Assembly: GCA_017615355.1 (NCBI GenBank)
Contig: JAGAAJ010000130.1
Coordinates: 1-64,000, forward strand
Length of the DNA: 64,000 bases
Source of the DNA: Prevotella sp.
GTDB taxonomy: Bacteria; Bacteroidota; Bacteroidia; Bacteroidales; Bacteroidaceae
Reading direction: 5' to 3'
The position numbers and the translations under genes were made by a program. Positions within the stretch are counted from its first letter, which is position 1. Every line of letters begins with the position of its first letter. Under the pieces are notes generated by a model, which had not been told where the DNA came from, ran no database searches, and worked only from the letters and a program-made list of their open reading frames with translations. Below are positions 53,107-62,590 of this stretch, one piece after another.

Positions 53107-54224
53107 AGAAATGCTCAATAATCATACTGATGGTGCTTGCAGCTATGGCTTGTGAGCGACGTGAGCTGTGGATCTTCCAGGACAACTTCAAGCAGGTGGA
53201 GGTCGATGTGGACTGGCGCTATTACGACCGCGACCGGCAGCTCTTTCCTCACACACCAGACCCCAGCGGCATGACGCTGTGGCTTTTCCCCCGAGACGGA
53301 CGTGCCTCTATCAGCTATACTACTGCTGAAGTGCGCCATTTCGAGACATACCTCAGTAAGGGCGACTACGATGCATTGGTCATCGACTACTCACCTTCCG
53401 AGTATGGGCATCAGGTGTTCGTAGACATGGATTATGCCAAGACAGCTAAGGTGCAGAGCGCCGTCAGCAGCTATCAGCCCGATTCGATTAGCGAGCTCTT
53501 CGGTCCTGGGTGCTTTGCCGGTGAATTACCTTATATGCAGTCCTCAGGCTTGTACACTGTCAGCTCTGAGCCTGAGAAAATGGCCAGTGACACGATTTTC
53601 ATGCACATTGACACGGGCAACTACGACGAATACATTCCCTATCAGGAACGTGAATCCTATCAGTCCTCTCTCGTCCACCAGAGCTTCGAGATGCAGCCTG
53701 TCCTCATTCCCTGGCACATGCGAGTACGTATCTATATCAAGGGCATCTACTACCTCTATCAAGTGAAGGCCTCCATCGCCGGCCTAGCCGATGGATACTA
53801 CCTGATGCGGCAGCAGGCGTCAGACACACCCTGCCTGCTGGGCCTTGACGACTGGGAAATACATGTTACAGGTGACAATGTGGGCTATATTGCGAAGACG
53901 TTCAGTACCTGGGGTTTGCTCAACCAACAAAACCTCTATTCAACCGAAATAAGTCCTGGTGAGGTGTGCATAGATCGTCCAGTCGACGAATTGCGCCTAA
54001 ACCTGCGTTGTCTGCTTCGCGACCGTCGTACTGTATGCTACTACCATTTTGACGTGGGAAATCTGGTTCGTGTGTATAACAACGAGTATGCTATGCGAAT
54101 AGACCTGCTCGAGGGCTTCGAAGGCCAGCCTGACCTGCCCTACGTTGAGGGTGTCAACGGCCTGGACTTCGGCGGTGTGGTCGTTCCCTGGGAAGATGGC
54201 ACCAAAGTTGACGTAGACTTTTAA
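53103..54224 (+). CDS. DUF5119 fimbrial-cluster lipoprotein
   Basis: A 373-residue lipoprotein with lipobox AAMAC (Cys17). The mature part starts ERRELWIFQDNFKQVEVDVDWRYYDRD and has the early Met/Pro-rich MTLWLFPRDG strand, as in DUF5119 proteins and FimB/Mfa2-like anchors. It probably acts as an outer-membrane anchor or assembly factor for the fimbrillin-like proteins encoded next. The frame is open upstream to 52995, but the ATG at 53103 overlaps the DUF3575 stop and starts the signal peptide. Confidence 0.8.
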   Translation: MKKCSIIILMVLAAMACERRELWIFQDNFKQVEVDVDWRYYDRDRQLFPHTPDPSGMTLWLFPRDGRASISYTTAEVRHFETYLSKGDYDALVIDYSPSEYGHQVFVDMDYAKTAKVQSAVSSYQPDSISELFGPGCFAGELPYMQSSGLYTVSSEPEKMASDTIFMHIDTGNYDEYIPYQERESYQSSLVHQSFEMQPVLIPWHMRVRIYIKGIYYLYQVKASIAGLADGYYLMRQQASDTPCLLGLDDWEIHVTGDNVGYIAKTFSTWGLLNQQNLYSTEISPGEVCIDRPVDELRLNLRCLLRDRRTVCYYHFDVGNLVRVYNNEYAMRIDLLEGFEGQPDLPYVEGVNGLDFGGVVVPWEDGTKVDVDF

Positions 54225-54297
54225 TTCTGATTCATAATTCCGATATTAATCAATTGAGAAATAATCATTTAAATCATAAACTATTAACTTTTTCAAC

Positions 54298-56331
54298 ATG
54301 AAAAAACTATTCTGTTTTGCAGTAGCTGCCACTATATTGGTTGGCTGCTCGAATGAAGAGCTGAATGTGCAGGACAATGTTCAAAAAGCATCGCAGGAGG
54401 CTCCCGTGAGATTTGATGTCTACGCTCAGCGTAGCGTGACCCGTGGCGGTACGCCTAATGATATCACAAATGCTAATATCGGTGAGATGGGTTTTGGCGT
54501 TTTTGCATACTACACCGCAGGTGAGAAGTATGACACTAAGGCTACACCCAACTTCATGTACAACCAGAAGGTGGTATCTAAAACAGTACCAACTGAGGGT
54601 GAAGGTGCTGGCCTGGCTAAGTGGACGTACGAGCCTGTGAAGTATTGGCCAAATGAGTTCGGTAACGCAGCTATCTCGGACGAAATAGACTATGTGACCT
54701 TCTTCTCATATGCTCCTTGGACGAACATTGAGCCAACTACTGGTGAGGTGGATGTAACGGGCATAACAGATGAAGCTTTGAAGGCTAAGGCTCAGAACTA
54801 CAACATCATCTCAGTCAATAAGAACAGTGCTTCGGGCGACCCCATTATCAAGTATGTGGTGGACACTGATCCGAGTACTTCTGTTGACCTTCTTTGGGGT
54901 GTGGCAGCTCCGAACAATGGCTATTCTGAAGGTATTGGCGGCAACAAAGTGACCATTGAGTCGGGTAAGCCCTTCGTTAATTTGGTGAAGCCTAATGACC
55001 CGGTGAATGACCTTATTCGCTTTAACCTGAAACACGCTTTGGCCAAAGTGAAGGTGACCATCGACTACATTGCTGATCAGCCAACCCCGAGTGAAGGTAC
55101 AACGACTACAGCTTCCACTACAGCATCAGCAACGATCAATGCAAACGAGACACGTATCTACGTACGTTCGTTCACGCTAGGTGGCTTTGCCACGAAGGGT
55201 GCCCTGAACCTGAACAACACCACTGCCGGTGAGCCATTGTGGAAGGACTTTGACGGTGTGAAAGACCTCACCTTTGATGATGTGACTTTCTTTGATGGCC
55301 GCAGAGATTCTAAAGAAGGCGATGTTAATGGCATTCAATACAATGAGACCCCTCAGGGTTTGAATCCCAACATCATTGAAAACTATTGTGCCACTACGAC
55401 AGCTAATGGGAAAACCATTTTTGCTGATGGTAAGAATCCTGGCGTAACCGCAGAAGAACAGCTTCTCTTTGGAGGCGTTGCAAACGCAAACAATGGTTAC
55501 TTCTACGTTATTCCAAGAAACAATAAAAAAGGTGAGCCAGTTAACATTTCCATCGTATATGATGTGGAGACGATCGACCCGAACCTTGCAAGTACTCTTT
55601 CTGACGGTGTGACGAAAGGACTCTCCATCGAGAATATCATTTCTAAGCGCGATATCTTCCAGGGCGTTGACTTCGAGGCTGGCAAGCAGTATGAAATCAA
55701 GATTCATATCGGAATGACCAGTGTGAAGGTTGATGCATACGTCACAGAATGGGTTGACAATGGCAAGTCTACTGTTGATCTGCCTTACAACCAGGATGCA
55801 AGATATAATTTTGCTTCATATGGTGGCTCGGAATCAGATGCACCGCTTTGGGGATATGGTGAGGTGCTGGCAACAGGTGTAGTCTCTGGCGAATATTCGC
55901 AGGTTAAAGTGCTGACGAATCTTCCTTCCAATACGTTAGTTGGTACTACCTACTGGGTTAAGACTGAAGGCGATGGTCGTAAGCTACTGTATTTGGATGC
56001 GAATGGAACTGCAACCGATCCGGCAATCTATGTTAAGGCTGAAAAAGTGACAAAGTATTCTTTCACTTCATACGGATCTGATGATTCAGATGCAGTTGTA
56101 TGGGCTACTGGTACCGTAGAAACAGCAGGCTTGAAGGACGTTCCTTATAGTGGATATCAGGCCGTTAAGGTGCTTGCTAATTCACAACCTGGCTATATCA
56201 ACAAGACCTACTATGTAGCAAGCACTGCAACTGGTACGGCAAAGACCCAGTTGTATGTAGAGAAATCAGGTGCTTTGGAGGCAACTGCAGATCCTGCAAT
56301 TTGGGTCACTTTCGCTACTGCAACTCCATAA
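54298..56331 (+). CDS. Fimbrillin-family (Mfa-like) lipoprotein with duplicated C-terminal domain
   Basis: A 677-residue lipoprotein precursor; lipobox LVGC with Cys17. The body (about 35-495) has the fimbrillin-family pattern: RFDVYAQRSVTRG, GFGVFAYYTAG, WTYEPVKYWPN, YVTFFSYAPW, RFNLKHALAKVKVTI, and GKQYEIKIHIGMTSVKVDAYV. FimA/Mfa1-type subunits are exported as lipoproteins, cleaved by an Arg-gingipain-like protease at a site such as VTRGG and polymerised by strand exchange. After the body come two related blocks of about 85 residues (YNFASYGGSESDAPLWGYG... and YSFTSYGSDDSDAVVWATG...). This is unusual for a stalk subunit and may mark a tip or adhesive subunit. Confidence 0.85.
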   Translation: MKKLFCFAVAATILVGCSNEELNVQDNVQKASQEAPVRFDVYAQRSVTRGGTPNDITNANIGEMGFGVFAYYTAGEKYDTKATPNFMYNQKVVSKTVPTEGEGAGLAKWTYEPVKYWPNEFGNAAISDEIDYVTFFSYAPWTNIEPTTGEVDVTGITDEALKAKAQNYNIISVNKNSASGDPIIKYVVDTDPSTSVDLLWGVAAPNNGYSEGIGGNKVTIESGKPFVNLVKPNDPVNDLIRFNLKHALAKVKVTIDYIADQPTPSEGTTTTASTTASATINANETRIYVRSFTLGGFATKGALNLNNTTAGEPLWKDFDGVKDLTFDDVTFFDGRRDSKEGDVNGIQYNETPQGLNPNIIENYCATTTANGKTIFADGKNPGVTAEEQLLFGGVANANNGYFYVIPRNNKKGEPVNISIVYDVETIDPNLASTLSDGVTKGLSIENIISKRDIFQGVDFEAGKQYEIKIHIGMTSVKVDAYVTEWVDNGKSTVDLPYNQDARYNFASYGGSESDAPLWGYGEVLATGVVSGEYSQVKVLTNLPSNTLVGTTYWVKTEGDGRKLLYLDANGTATDPAIYVKAEKVTKYSFTSYGSDDSDAVVWATGTVETAGLKDVPYSGYQAVKVLANSQPGYINKTYYVASTATGTAKTQLYVEKSGALEATADPAIWVTFATATP

Positions 56332-56380
56332 AGCAGTATCGGCGACTCTGCCTTTCCGCCAAGACAAAGAATTTTTTTAC

Positions 56381-57523
56381 ATGAAGAAGATGAGACGATA
56401 TCTCTTTTTGATGATCTCCTCAGTACTGTTGGCTGCGTGTAACAACGATGTCGACAATGTAGGCAACGAGGGCTATGTGCCGTCCAACAAGGTAATTGTC
56501 TTCGATGCTGCTGAAGAGGGTGCCGTCACTAGGGCCAATGGTATGATTGACGACAATGTGCTGAAGACAAAAGGCTTTGGCGTATTCGGCTGCTATACTG
56601 GCGATATGACCTATGAGAACACCACCGTCTCGTCTGACTTCATGTACAATCAGCTGGTGACGTACAACAGCAACAGCCGTGTTTGGGAGTATTCACCATT
56701 GAAATACTGGCCTAATAACAGTGCTGACTATGTCAGCTTCTTCGCCTATGCTCCCTACGAGGCTACGCCATGTGACGACGGCCGTTGCATTATCGACATG
56801 TCGAAAAAGAAAGACCTCGGCGACCCCTGGATCAACTATCGCCTTGCAGAAGATCCCTGGAATCCGAAGAATCCCCAGGTAGACCTGCTCTACGGTCAGC
56901 AGGAACAAGGCTACAACTATGGCTACTCCTCTTGGCTTGACCAGCAGAAACCAAATGATCCCGTTGACAGCAAGCTGAAATTTACTTTCCGACATGCATT
57001 GGCTTGCATAGGCGACGAGATTACCATCAGGCTTTCACCTAGGTTGATAAGCCTTGTCGAAGGCTACGTCACCAGCATCAAAATCACTAATGTGACTATC
57101 AACTACAAAAACCTGACTACTAAGGCCCGCCTTGTGCTGCGTACTGAAGGCTTTGCCAACTGGAAAGAAATCATTTCGGGCGAGCTTGCCGTCACCCGTA
57201 CATACAATAAAGAAGTTGAAGTCAAATTCTCTCCCTTTGAAACTGCCGAGAAGAATATCTCCTCTGGCGACGGCCTGTTCTACATTCCCTTAAAGGTTGC
57301 AGAAGCTGACCCTATGGCAGAGGTCACCATCGCTTACACTGTTACAAATAATACCAACCACTCCTATTCTGGTACCGCCACCACCTCGTTCCCGCTGAGT
57401 CTGAACATGGAAGGCCAGAAGCAAGGCATCGCCCTTCAGCTCACCGAAACGCTCGATCTGCAGCATCTCGTCTACACCATTGGCAATGGAGCCACAGAAC
57501 CCTCCTATAGTCGTCAACGCTAA
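56381..57523 (+). CDS. Second fimbrillin-family lipoprotein
   Basis: A 380-residue lipoprotein; lipobox LLAAC with Cys20. It repeats the family pattern: IVFDAAEEGAVTRANG, KGFGVFGCYTGDM, WEYSPLKYWPN, YVSFFAYAPYEATP, KFTFRHALACIGDEITI, and a C-terminal TLDLQHLVYTIGNGATEP. It lacks the extra blocks of its neighbour and could be the main subunit or a minor one. The ATG at 56381 is chosen for the signal peptide; the longer frame overlaps the upstream gene. The next gene starts 16 bp after its stop. Confidence 0.82.
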   Translation: MKKMRRYLFLMISSVLLAACNNDVDNVGNEGYVPSNKVIVFDAAEEGAVTRANGMIDDNVLKTKGFGVFGCYTGDMTYENTTVSSDFMYNQLVTYNSNSRVWEYSPLKYWPNNSADYVSFFAYAPYEATPCDDGRCIIDMSKKKDLGDPWINYRLAEDPWNPKNPQVDLLYGQQEQGYNYGYSSWLDQQKPNDPVDSKLKFTFRHALACIGDEITIRLSPRLISLVEGYVTSIKITNVTINYKNLTTKARLVLRTEGFANWKEIISGELAVTRTYNKEVEVKFSPFETAEKNISSGDGLFYIPLKVAEADPMAEVTIAYTVTNNTNHSYSGTATTSFPLSLNMEGQKQGIALQLTETLDLQHLVYTIGNGATEPSYSRQR

Positions 57524-57539
57524 AAAGGAAGAAGAAAAT

Positions 57540-60500
57540 ATGATTGTCAGGAAGACCATAAAACTGTTGCTACTTTCCATTCTCTTGGCTTGGTTCGGAG
57601 GAATTGGAAGTGTGTGGGCTGTTGATCAATCTGGTGAGAACAACTATGTAAAGTATTTGACTAGTTCCCAAGGTTTCAATATCCAATTCAAATATAAAGG
57701 AAGTTGGCAAAAAACCACATTTAATGATGGAGGCTACAAGACTGTGGTAAAAGTCGGTAATGATGAGGCGAGCATTTGTTCTAGCGGTTTTCAATTTGGG
57801 ACAGAATACACTGCTCTCAATATTGGAGTCACCATAGTTGCATCAATTAACTCTGCGAGACCTTGGTCTGTCAACATTAAGTACATCATCAAAAACAAAT
57901 CCGGGTCACCATTAACGTTTAAAATAGGCTCTTGGGCAGACACACAGGTCGGTTCTGATGACAGCGCCAACATTGAACGAGAGGGGAACAATACTATTAT
58001 GATGACTTCGAGTTCAGGAGCAATGTATGGTATTACTGCTGGCACAGATCCGTTCTCTACATTGTGGTATGGCTATTATGGTTCTGCAAGTAGTAATGTT
58101 TTTAATGATAACCAAGGTCAATATCAAGGAACTAGTACAGATAGCGGTCTTGCATGGTCGTGGACTATTGAAAATCTTGCTGCCGGCGCAACAAAAGAAA
58201 TTGAATTTGGCGGCTTGGCCCCTTCAGTCAGAATGTCTAGTTACACCTATGGTGGCACGCTTTCCACCCCATCAATATCAATTGAGGGGGATCCTTCCTT
58301 CACATATTATTACAATACAACAGGTAACAACTCAGGAGGCAATCCATGGAGTAATGTGACGAGCAGCACGTATTTAAATGCCGGTTCGTACTTTATATAC
58401 GCCCATGTTGAACCAGGTGGCTCGGATCCCGCTTATAATACACCTACCACTCCCTTCACTGTTAGCAAGGCCACTCCACAGGCCAGCGACTTTACCTTTA
58501 TTCCGCCAAGTAATCTTGTGTATAACGGCACACAAAAAACAGCAACTTTGACCAGCGGCAAGACGGGCATGGGAACCATCACCGTGAAATACTATAGTGG
58601 CTCTACGCTACTGTCTTCTGCCCCAAAGGACGTAGGTACCTACACCGTGAAGATTGATGTGGCAGAGGGAACTAACTATGTAGCCGCCACAAACCTCACT
58701 AATAGCTGGATGTTCACCATCGCCAAGGCCCCCCCGCAAGCCAGCGACTTCACCTTTACTCCACCAAGTAATCTTGTATATAACGGGACGCTAAAAACGG
58801 CAACCGTGACCACCAACCTCTCAGGTGGCAAGACAGGCATGGGAAACATCACTGCTGTGAGATACTTCAAGGGCACTACAGAGTTGGGCTATGCCCCGAC
58901 TGACGCAGGCACCTACACCGTAAAGATCGATGTGGCTGCGGGGACGAACTACACTGCTGCTACAGGTATCACTGCTGCAACTTGGACGTTCACCATCACT
59001 CCCAAACCCCTCACCAGCAACGACATTATAGTAACCATAGCCACTGCTACCTATAGTGGCGAAGAACAGATGCCCGTAGTTATCGTGATGGACGGAACGA
59101 AGGTGCTGGTTAAAAATACGGATTTTGAAGTCAGCAAAAAGGGAGCTGAACTCAAGAATGCCCAAACCTATGTAGACGAAATCATCATCAAGGGCATAGG
59201 CAATTACAGCGGCACATTATCTGGCGACTTCACTATCAACCCAAAAGACATCAGCCTGTGTACGGTGACGGGCAACTCCATCTCCTATACGGGTAATGTC
59301 ATCAACCCCTTGGCAGATTTGGTGGTGAAAGACGGGAACACCACTCTGAACACTACCGACCATTACACAATCAGTGTGAGTGGCGACTATACCTATAAAG
59401 ATCCGGGCACATACGCCAATGCCATCACCATCACTGGCAAAGGCAACTACACTGGCACAAAATATGTGAATTTCATTATTGCAGCAGGTGGGGCAATAGA
59501 TCTCTCGACGGCTCTCATCACTTCGTCGGCAGTATATACAGGAGCCAGCCTGCCTCCTTCCAGCCAAACGGTAACCGTGAAGATTGGCGAAACGACGCTT
59601 ACCTCAGGATTTACCATAAGCTATAATGGTAATGCTTCAGACTATGTGGATGCGAAGACTTATATCAATGCCATTGTAATTACAGGCAATGGTAATTCCT
59701 ACTACGGCACAGCCACCGCCAACTACATCATTCTGCCCCGCTCTGTATCGGATACCGATATCACGGTAACGGACGTTTCATATAATCGCGCTGCACACGA
59801 CACCAAACCACAGATTACCGTAAAATATGACGACAATACGATTCCTGGCTCCAACTATACGGTGACCCCTGCCAGCGTTACTGAAGCTGGTGTCTATACG
59901 CTGACCATCGCCGGTGTGGACAATAGTAGCCTTGTCGGCTCTACTACGAAGACGATCATGGTGACGAAAGCACTGGATGGCACCTATACTGACGATTTCA
60001 CCATTACCGAGACTCCCACGCAGATCTATGATGGAACAAATGCCATACAGCCGGCAGTCAGCGTGTACGACAATGGCAGGCTCTTGACCTTGGGTAAGGA
60101 ATACACCATTGAATACGGAGACAACAACACGGAGGGAACCGCTGCTGGCAGCATCACGATAACTGGCGTTGATCCCTATTTTAACAGCAAAACTTTCACC
60201 TTCGGCATCGTTAGCGAATACTTCACGGAAGACGGTATTACATATCACGCCAATTCGAGCACGACGGTGGCAGTGGGCAACAAAGGCGATGCAGCCACTA
60301 CAAAGACGGGGGCTGTGACCATACCTGCTGAAGTGACACATGTGGTTGTATTCAAGGTGACAGGCATAGAAACGGGCGCCTTCAAGAACTGTACGGAAAT
60401 CACGGGCATCAGTATGCCGCATAATACCACTCTATACCTCGAATCGATTGAAAACGAAGCCTTCGAAGGTTGCACGGCCTTGCGCTATATCGACCTGTGT

Positions 60501-61424
60501 GATGCCACTGCCTTCACGCCTACCAGCCTTGAGCGTAACATTACAGCATCGCCGTTCTTTGGCGTTCCCAAGCAGGCACTGGTCTACCTGAACGGCACAA
60601 CCTTTAGAGGTGAAAACTACGTCTATAAACCGGGCGACGGCACGCATTACTACTGCGAGCTGTTCAAGATTTACGACGATACGGGCGGCGACCAGTTGGG
60701 CTTCAGCGAAACAAATGGCTACAAGTGGGCCTTTGAGAACCGTCATAGCTTCACGGCCTATACCTTGCAAAACACCCGTATGCTGACTGCAGGCAAGCAC
60801 TACACCACCTGTCTGCCCTACGAACTGGACATCCCTAACTCCTTCAAGGCATATACCCTCGATGCTGCCAGCGACAAGATCTTCGGATTCAGGGAGGTGA
60901 CAGGTAGGCTGAAAATGAAAGACGACTATCCTGTGCCCTACCTCATCATACCCTCAGCCAGTGGCCAACTGCTGAGCACCACGAATGTCTTGGTGCAGGA
61001 GTTTAAGGAGGAGGATGGCATAGCAGACAAGTTGGCCGCCAACAAGGTGGAGGCAGGCTCCTTCGCCATGTATCCCAACATGCGCTATATGGATAAAGGT
61101 GATTCCTTTGGGAAGTACATCATGCAATACAATAACGGCAATCCCGCGTGGCTACAGATTATCAGCGATGGCGCACAATACACAAACCACCCGAACAGGG
61201 CCTGCATCCTGCCTATGCGTGCCTATATCGTCAATACAGGTAGTGGCAGTCGCGAGAGTATGGGTGTTAGCCTTACCAACCTAGATGGCAGTACGGTGCT
61301 CTTTGATATTGACCAGCTGCAAATCGACCGCAACGAACTCTACGACTTGCAGGGCCGTAAACTCTTGGCTCCACAGCGCAAGGGGGTGTACATCGTCAAT
61401 GGCAAGAAGGTCATGATGAAATAG
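57540..61424 (+). CDS. Giant secreted protein with MBG/YDG-type repeats, BspA-like LRR and sorting-type tail
   Basis: A 1294-residue secreted protein. Signal peptide MIVRKTIKLLLLSILLAWFGGIGSVWA. An N-terminal beta domain (about 30-240) is followed by many MBG/YDG-like Ig repeats (about 240-900) with the recurring LVYNG...TVTYYSG/DAGTYTVKIDV and KPLTSNDI motifs. A short BspA-type leucine-rich segment (about 920-1010: IETGAFKNCTEITGI, IENEAFEGCTALRYIDL) comes next, then a C-terminal region ending in ELYDLQGRKLLAPQRKGVYIVNG. It would be surface-exposed; its place at the end of the fimbrial operon suggests an adhesin that works with the fimbria. Confidence 0.85.
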   Translation: MIVRKTIKLLLLSILLAWFGGIGSVWAVDQSGENNYVKYLTSSQGFNIQFKYKGSWQKTTFNDGGYKTVVKVGNDEASICSSGFQFGTEYTALNIGVTIVASINSARPWSVNIKYIIKNKSGSPLTFKIGSWADTQVGSDDSANIEREGNNTIMMTSSSGAMYGITAGTDPFSTLWYGYYGSASSNVFNDNQGQYQGTSTDSGLAWSWTIENLAAGATKEIEFGGLAPSVRMSSYTYGGTLSTPSISIEGDPSFTYYYNTTGNNSGGNPWSNVTSSTYLNAGSYFIYAHVEPGGSDPAYNTPTTPFTVSKATPQASDFTFIPPSNLVYNGTQKTATLTSGKTGMGTITVKYYSGSTLLSSAPKDVGTYTVKIDVAEGTNYVAATNLTNSWMFTIAKAPPQASDFTFTPPSNLVYNGTLKTATVTTNLSGGKTGMGNITAVRYFKGTTELGYAPTDAGTYTVKIDVAAGTNYTAATGITAATWTFTITPKPLTSNDIIVTIATATYSGEEQMPVVIVMDGTKVLVKNTDFEVSKKGAELKNAQTYVDEIIIKGIGNYSGTLSGDFTINPKDISLCTVTGNSISYTGNVINPLADLVVKDGNTTLNTTDHYTISVSGDYTYKDPGTYANAITITGKGNYTGTKYVNFIIAAGGAIDLSTALITSSAVYTGASLPPSSQTVTVKIGETTLTSGFTISYNGNASDYVDAKTYINAIVITGNGNSYYGTATANYIILPRSVSDTDITVTDVSYNRAAHDTKPQITVKYDDNTIPGSNYTVTPASVTEAGVYTLTIAGVDNSSLVGSTTKTIMVTKALDGTYTDDFTITETPTQIYDGTNAIQPAVSVYDNGRLLTLGKEYTIEYGDNNTEGTAAGSITITGVDPYFNSKTFTFGIVSEYFTEDGITYHANSSTTVAVGNKGDAATTKTGAVTIPAEVTHVVVFKVTGIETGAFKNCTEITGISMPHNTTLYLESIENEAFEGCTALRYIDLCDATAFTPTSLERNITASPFFGVPKQALVYLNGTTFRGENYVYKPGDGTHYYCELFKIYDDTGGDQLGFSETNGYKWAFENRHSFTAYTLQNTRMLTAGKHYTTCLPYELDIPNSFKAYTLDAASDKIFGFREVTGRLKMKDDYPVPYLIIPSASGQLLSTTNVLVQEFKEEDGIADKLAANKVEAGSFAMYPNMRYMDKGDSFGKYIMQYNNGNPAWLQIISDGAQYTNHPNRACILPMRAYIVNTGSGSRESMGVSLTNLDGSTVLFDIDQLQIDRNELYDLQGRKLLAPQRKGVYIVNGKKVMMK

Positions 61425-61465
61425 CTTGTTACGCAATTGTTTTTTTCCATGAAACCACGTCATTT

Positions 61466-61498
61466 CTGCCCTTAATTATTGTTAGGGGCAGTTTTTTT
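61466..61498 (+). terminator. Terminator of the fimbrial operon
   Basis: CTGCCC, a 14-base AT-rich loop, GGGCAG, then seven T. Confidence 0.85.
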
Positions 61499-61591
61499 GA
61501 CCGCAACCAATCGTGCCAATGTTTTTTTGACTGATATGGGAGCGTTTTAAGAAAAATCTCTGATTTTTTTCGTGGAATTATTTTTTTACAC

Positions 61592-61599
61592 TAACTTTG
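61592..61599 (+). promoter_or_regulatory. -7 box before the binding-protein gene
   Basis: TAACTTTG with a partial TTTC at the -33 position (61568-61571); leader of about 20 bases to the ATG at 61627. Confidence 0.65.
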
Positions 61600-61626
61600 C
61601 AACCTGATAGGCAAAATGTGAAGGAA

Positions 61627-62574
61627 ATGAGAAAGATAGTCATTGTGCTGATGATGCTGGCCGGTCTGGCGGTCGCAGGAAAGGGCAGGGCGCAGGAGCG
61701 ATTCGTCTTCATGCCGCAATGGACGGCACAGGCGCAGTTTGCGGGCTACTACGTGGCTCTTGAGAAGGGCTTCTACAAGGCTGAGGGCCTCGACGTGGAC
61801 ATCGTGCATCCGTCGCCTACGCAGTCGACGCTCAGTCGAGTGCAGAACGACGAGGTGGACGCTACGACGCTGCAGCTCTGTCAGGCCATGAAAGTAGTCG
61901 ACGGCGGCGTTCCGCTGGTGAACATCCTGCAGACGTCGATGAACAGCGCGCTGACCATCGTCTCGCGACGGGGCATGGACCCGTTGAAGCAGAAAGGGGC
62001 ACGCGTGGCTATCTGGAGCAGCGACTTTGCCGATATGGCTTTGTGCATGAGTGCTCAGGAGCACTTGGACTATGAGTGGGTGAAGTATGCCTCGACCATG
62101 AACCTGTTTATCAAGGGTGCTGTCGACGCTGCCGTTGCCATGAGCTACAACGAGTTCTACCAGCTGGCGCAGACGGGCCTGCCGGTGACGGAAGCCTGCG
62201 TCTATCGCTTCTGCGACAGCGACTATAACGTGCCTGATGACGGCATCTATATGCGTCGCGAGCTGTACGAGCAGAAGAAGGAGCAAGCCCTGAAGTTTGC
62301 CAAAGCCAGCCGCAAGGGTTGGGAATGGGCGGCTGCCCATCCTGACGAGACGCTGGAGATCGTGATGAAATATGTACGCGAAAACCATATCGCCACCAAC
62401 AGCACGCTGCAGAAGCTGATGCTGGCCGAGGTGCTGAGGTTGCAGATTGACCGCGAGACGGGCAAACGCGAGTTCCGGCTGAATCCCAACATGGTGCTGC
62501 TGGCCTCGAACCTGATGATGAGAAACCATCTGCTCACGCATGATGTAAGTTACGAACAACTCATTGACCATTGA
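61627..62574 (+). CDS. NMT1/ThiY-like periplasmic substrate-binding protein
   Basis: A 315-residue exported binding protein. Signal peptide MRKIVIVLMMLAGLAVAGKGRAQ; the body has the NMT1/THI5-like start FMPQWTAQAQFAGYYVALEKGFYKAEGLDVDIVHPS, then GARVAIWSSDFADMALCM and VDAAVAMSYNEFYQLAQTG. This family binds pyrimidine precursors of thiamine, taurine and similar ligands. No ABC permease or ATPase gene is near; the partner is instead the membrane sensor that starts just after its stop. Its stop lies in a heptamer array. GTG 61618 is an alternative start. Confidence 0.88.
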   Translation: MRKIVIVLMMLAGLAVAGKGRAQERFVFMPQWTAQAQFAGYYVALEKGFYKAEGLDVDIVHPSPTQSTLSRVQNDEVDATTLQLCQAMKVVDGGVPLVNILQTSMNSALTIVSRRGMDPLKQKGARVAIWSSDFADMALCMSAQEHLDYEWVKYASTMNLFIKGAVDAAVAMSYNEFYQLAQTGLPVTEACVYRFCDSDYNVPDDGIYMRRELYEQKKEQALKFAKASRKGWEWAAAHPDETLEIVMKYVRENHIATNSTLQKLMLAEVLRLQIDRETGKREFRLNPNMVLLASNLMMRNHLLTHDVSYEQLIDH

Positions 62575-62590
62575 CCATTGACCATTATGA
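62563..62590 (+). repeat. Heptamer array linking binding-protein stop and sensor start
   Basis: ATTGACC three times and then ATTATGA. It contains the stop codon of the binding-protein gene and the ATG of the next gene (62587). Confidence 0.85.
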
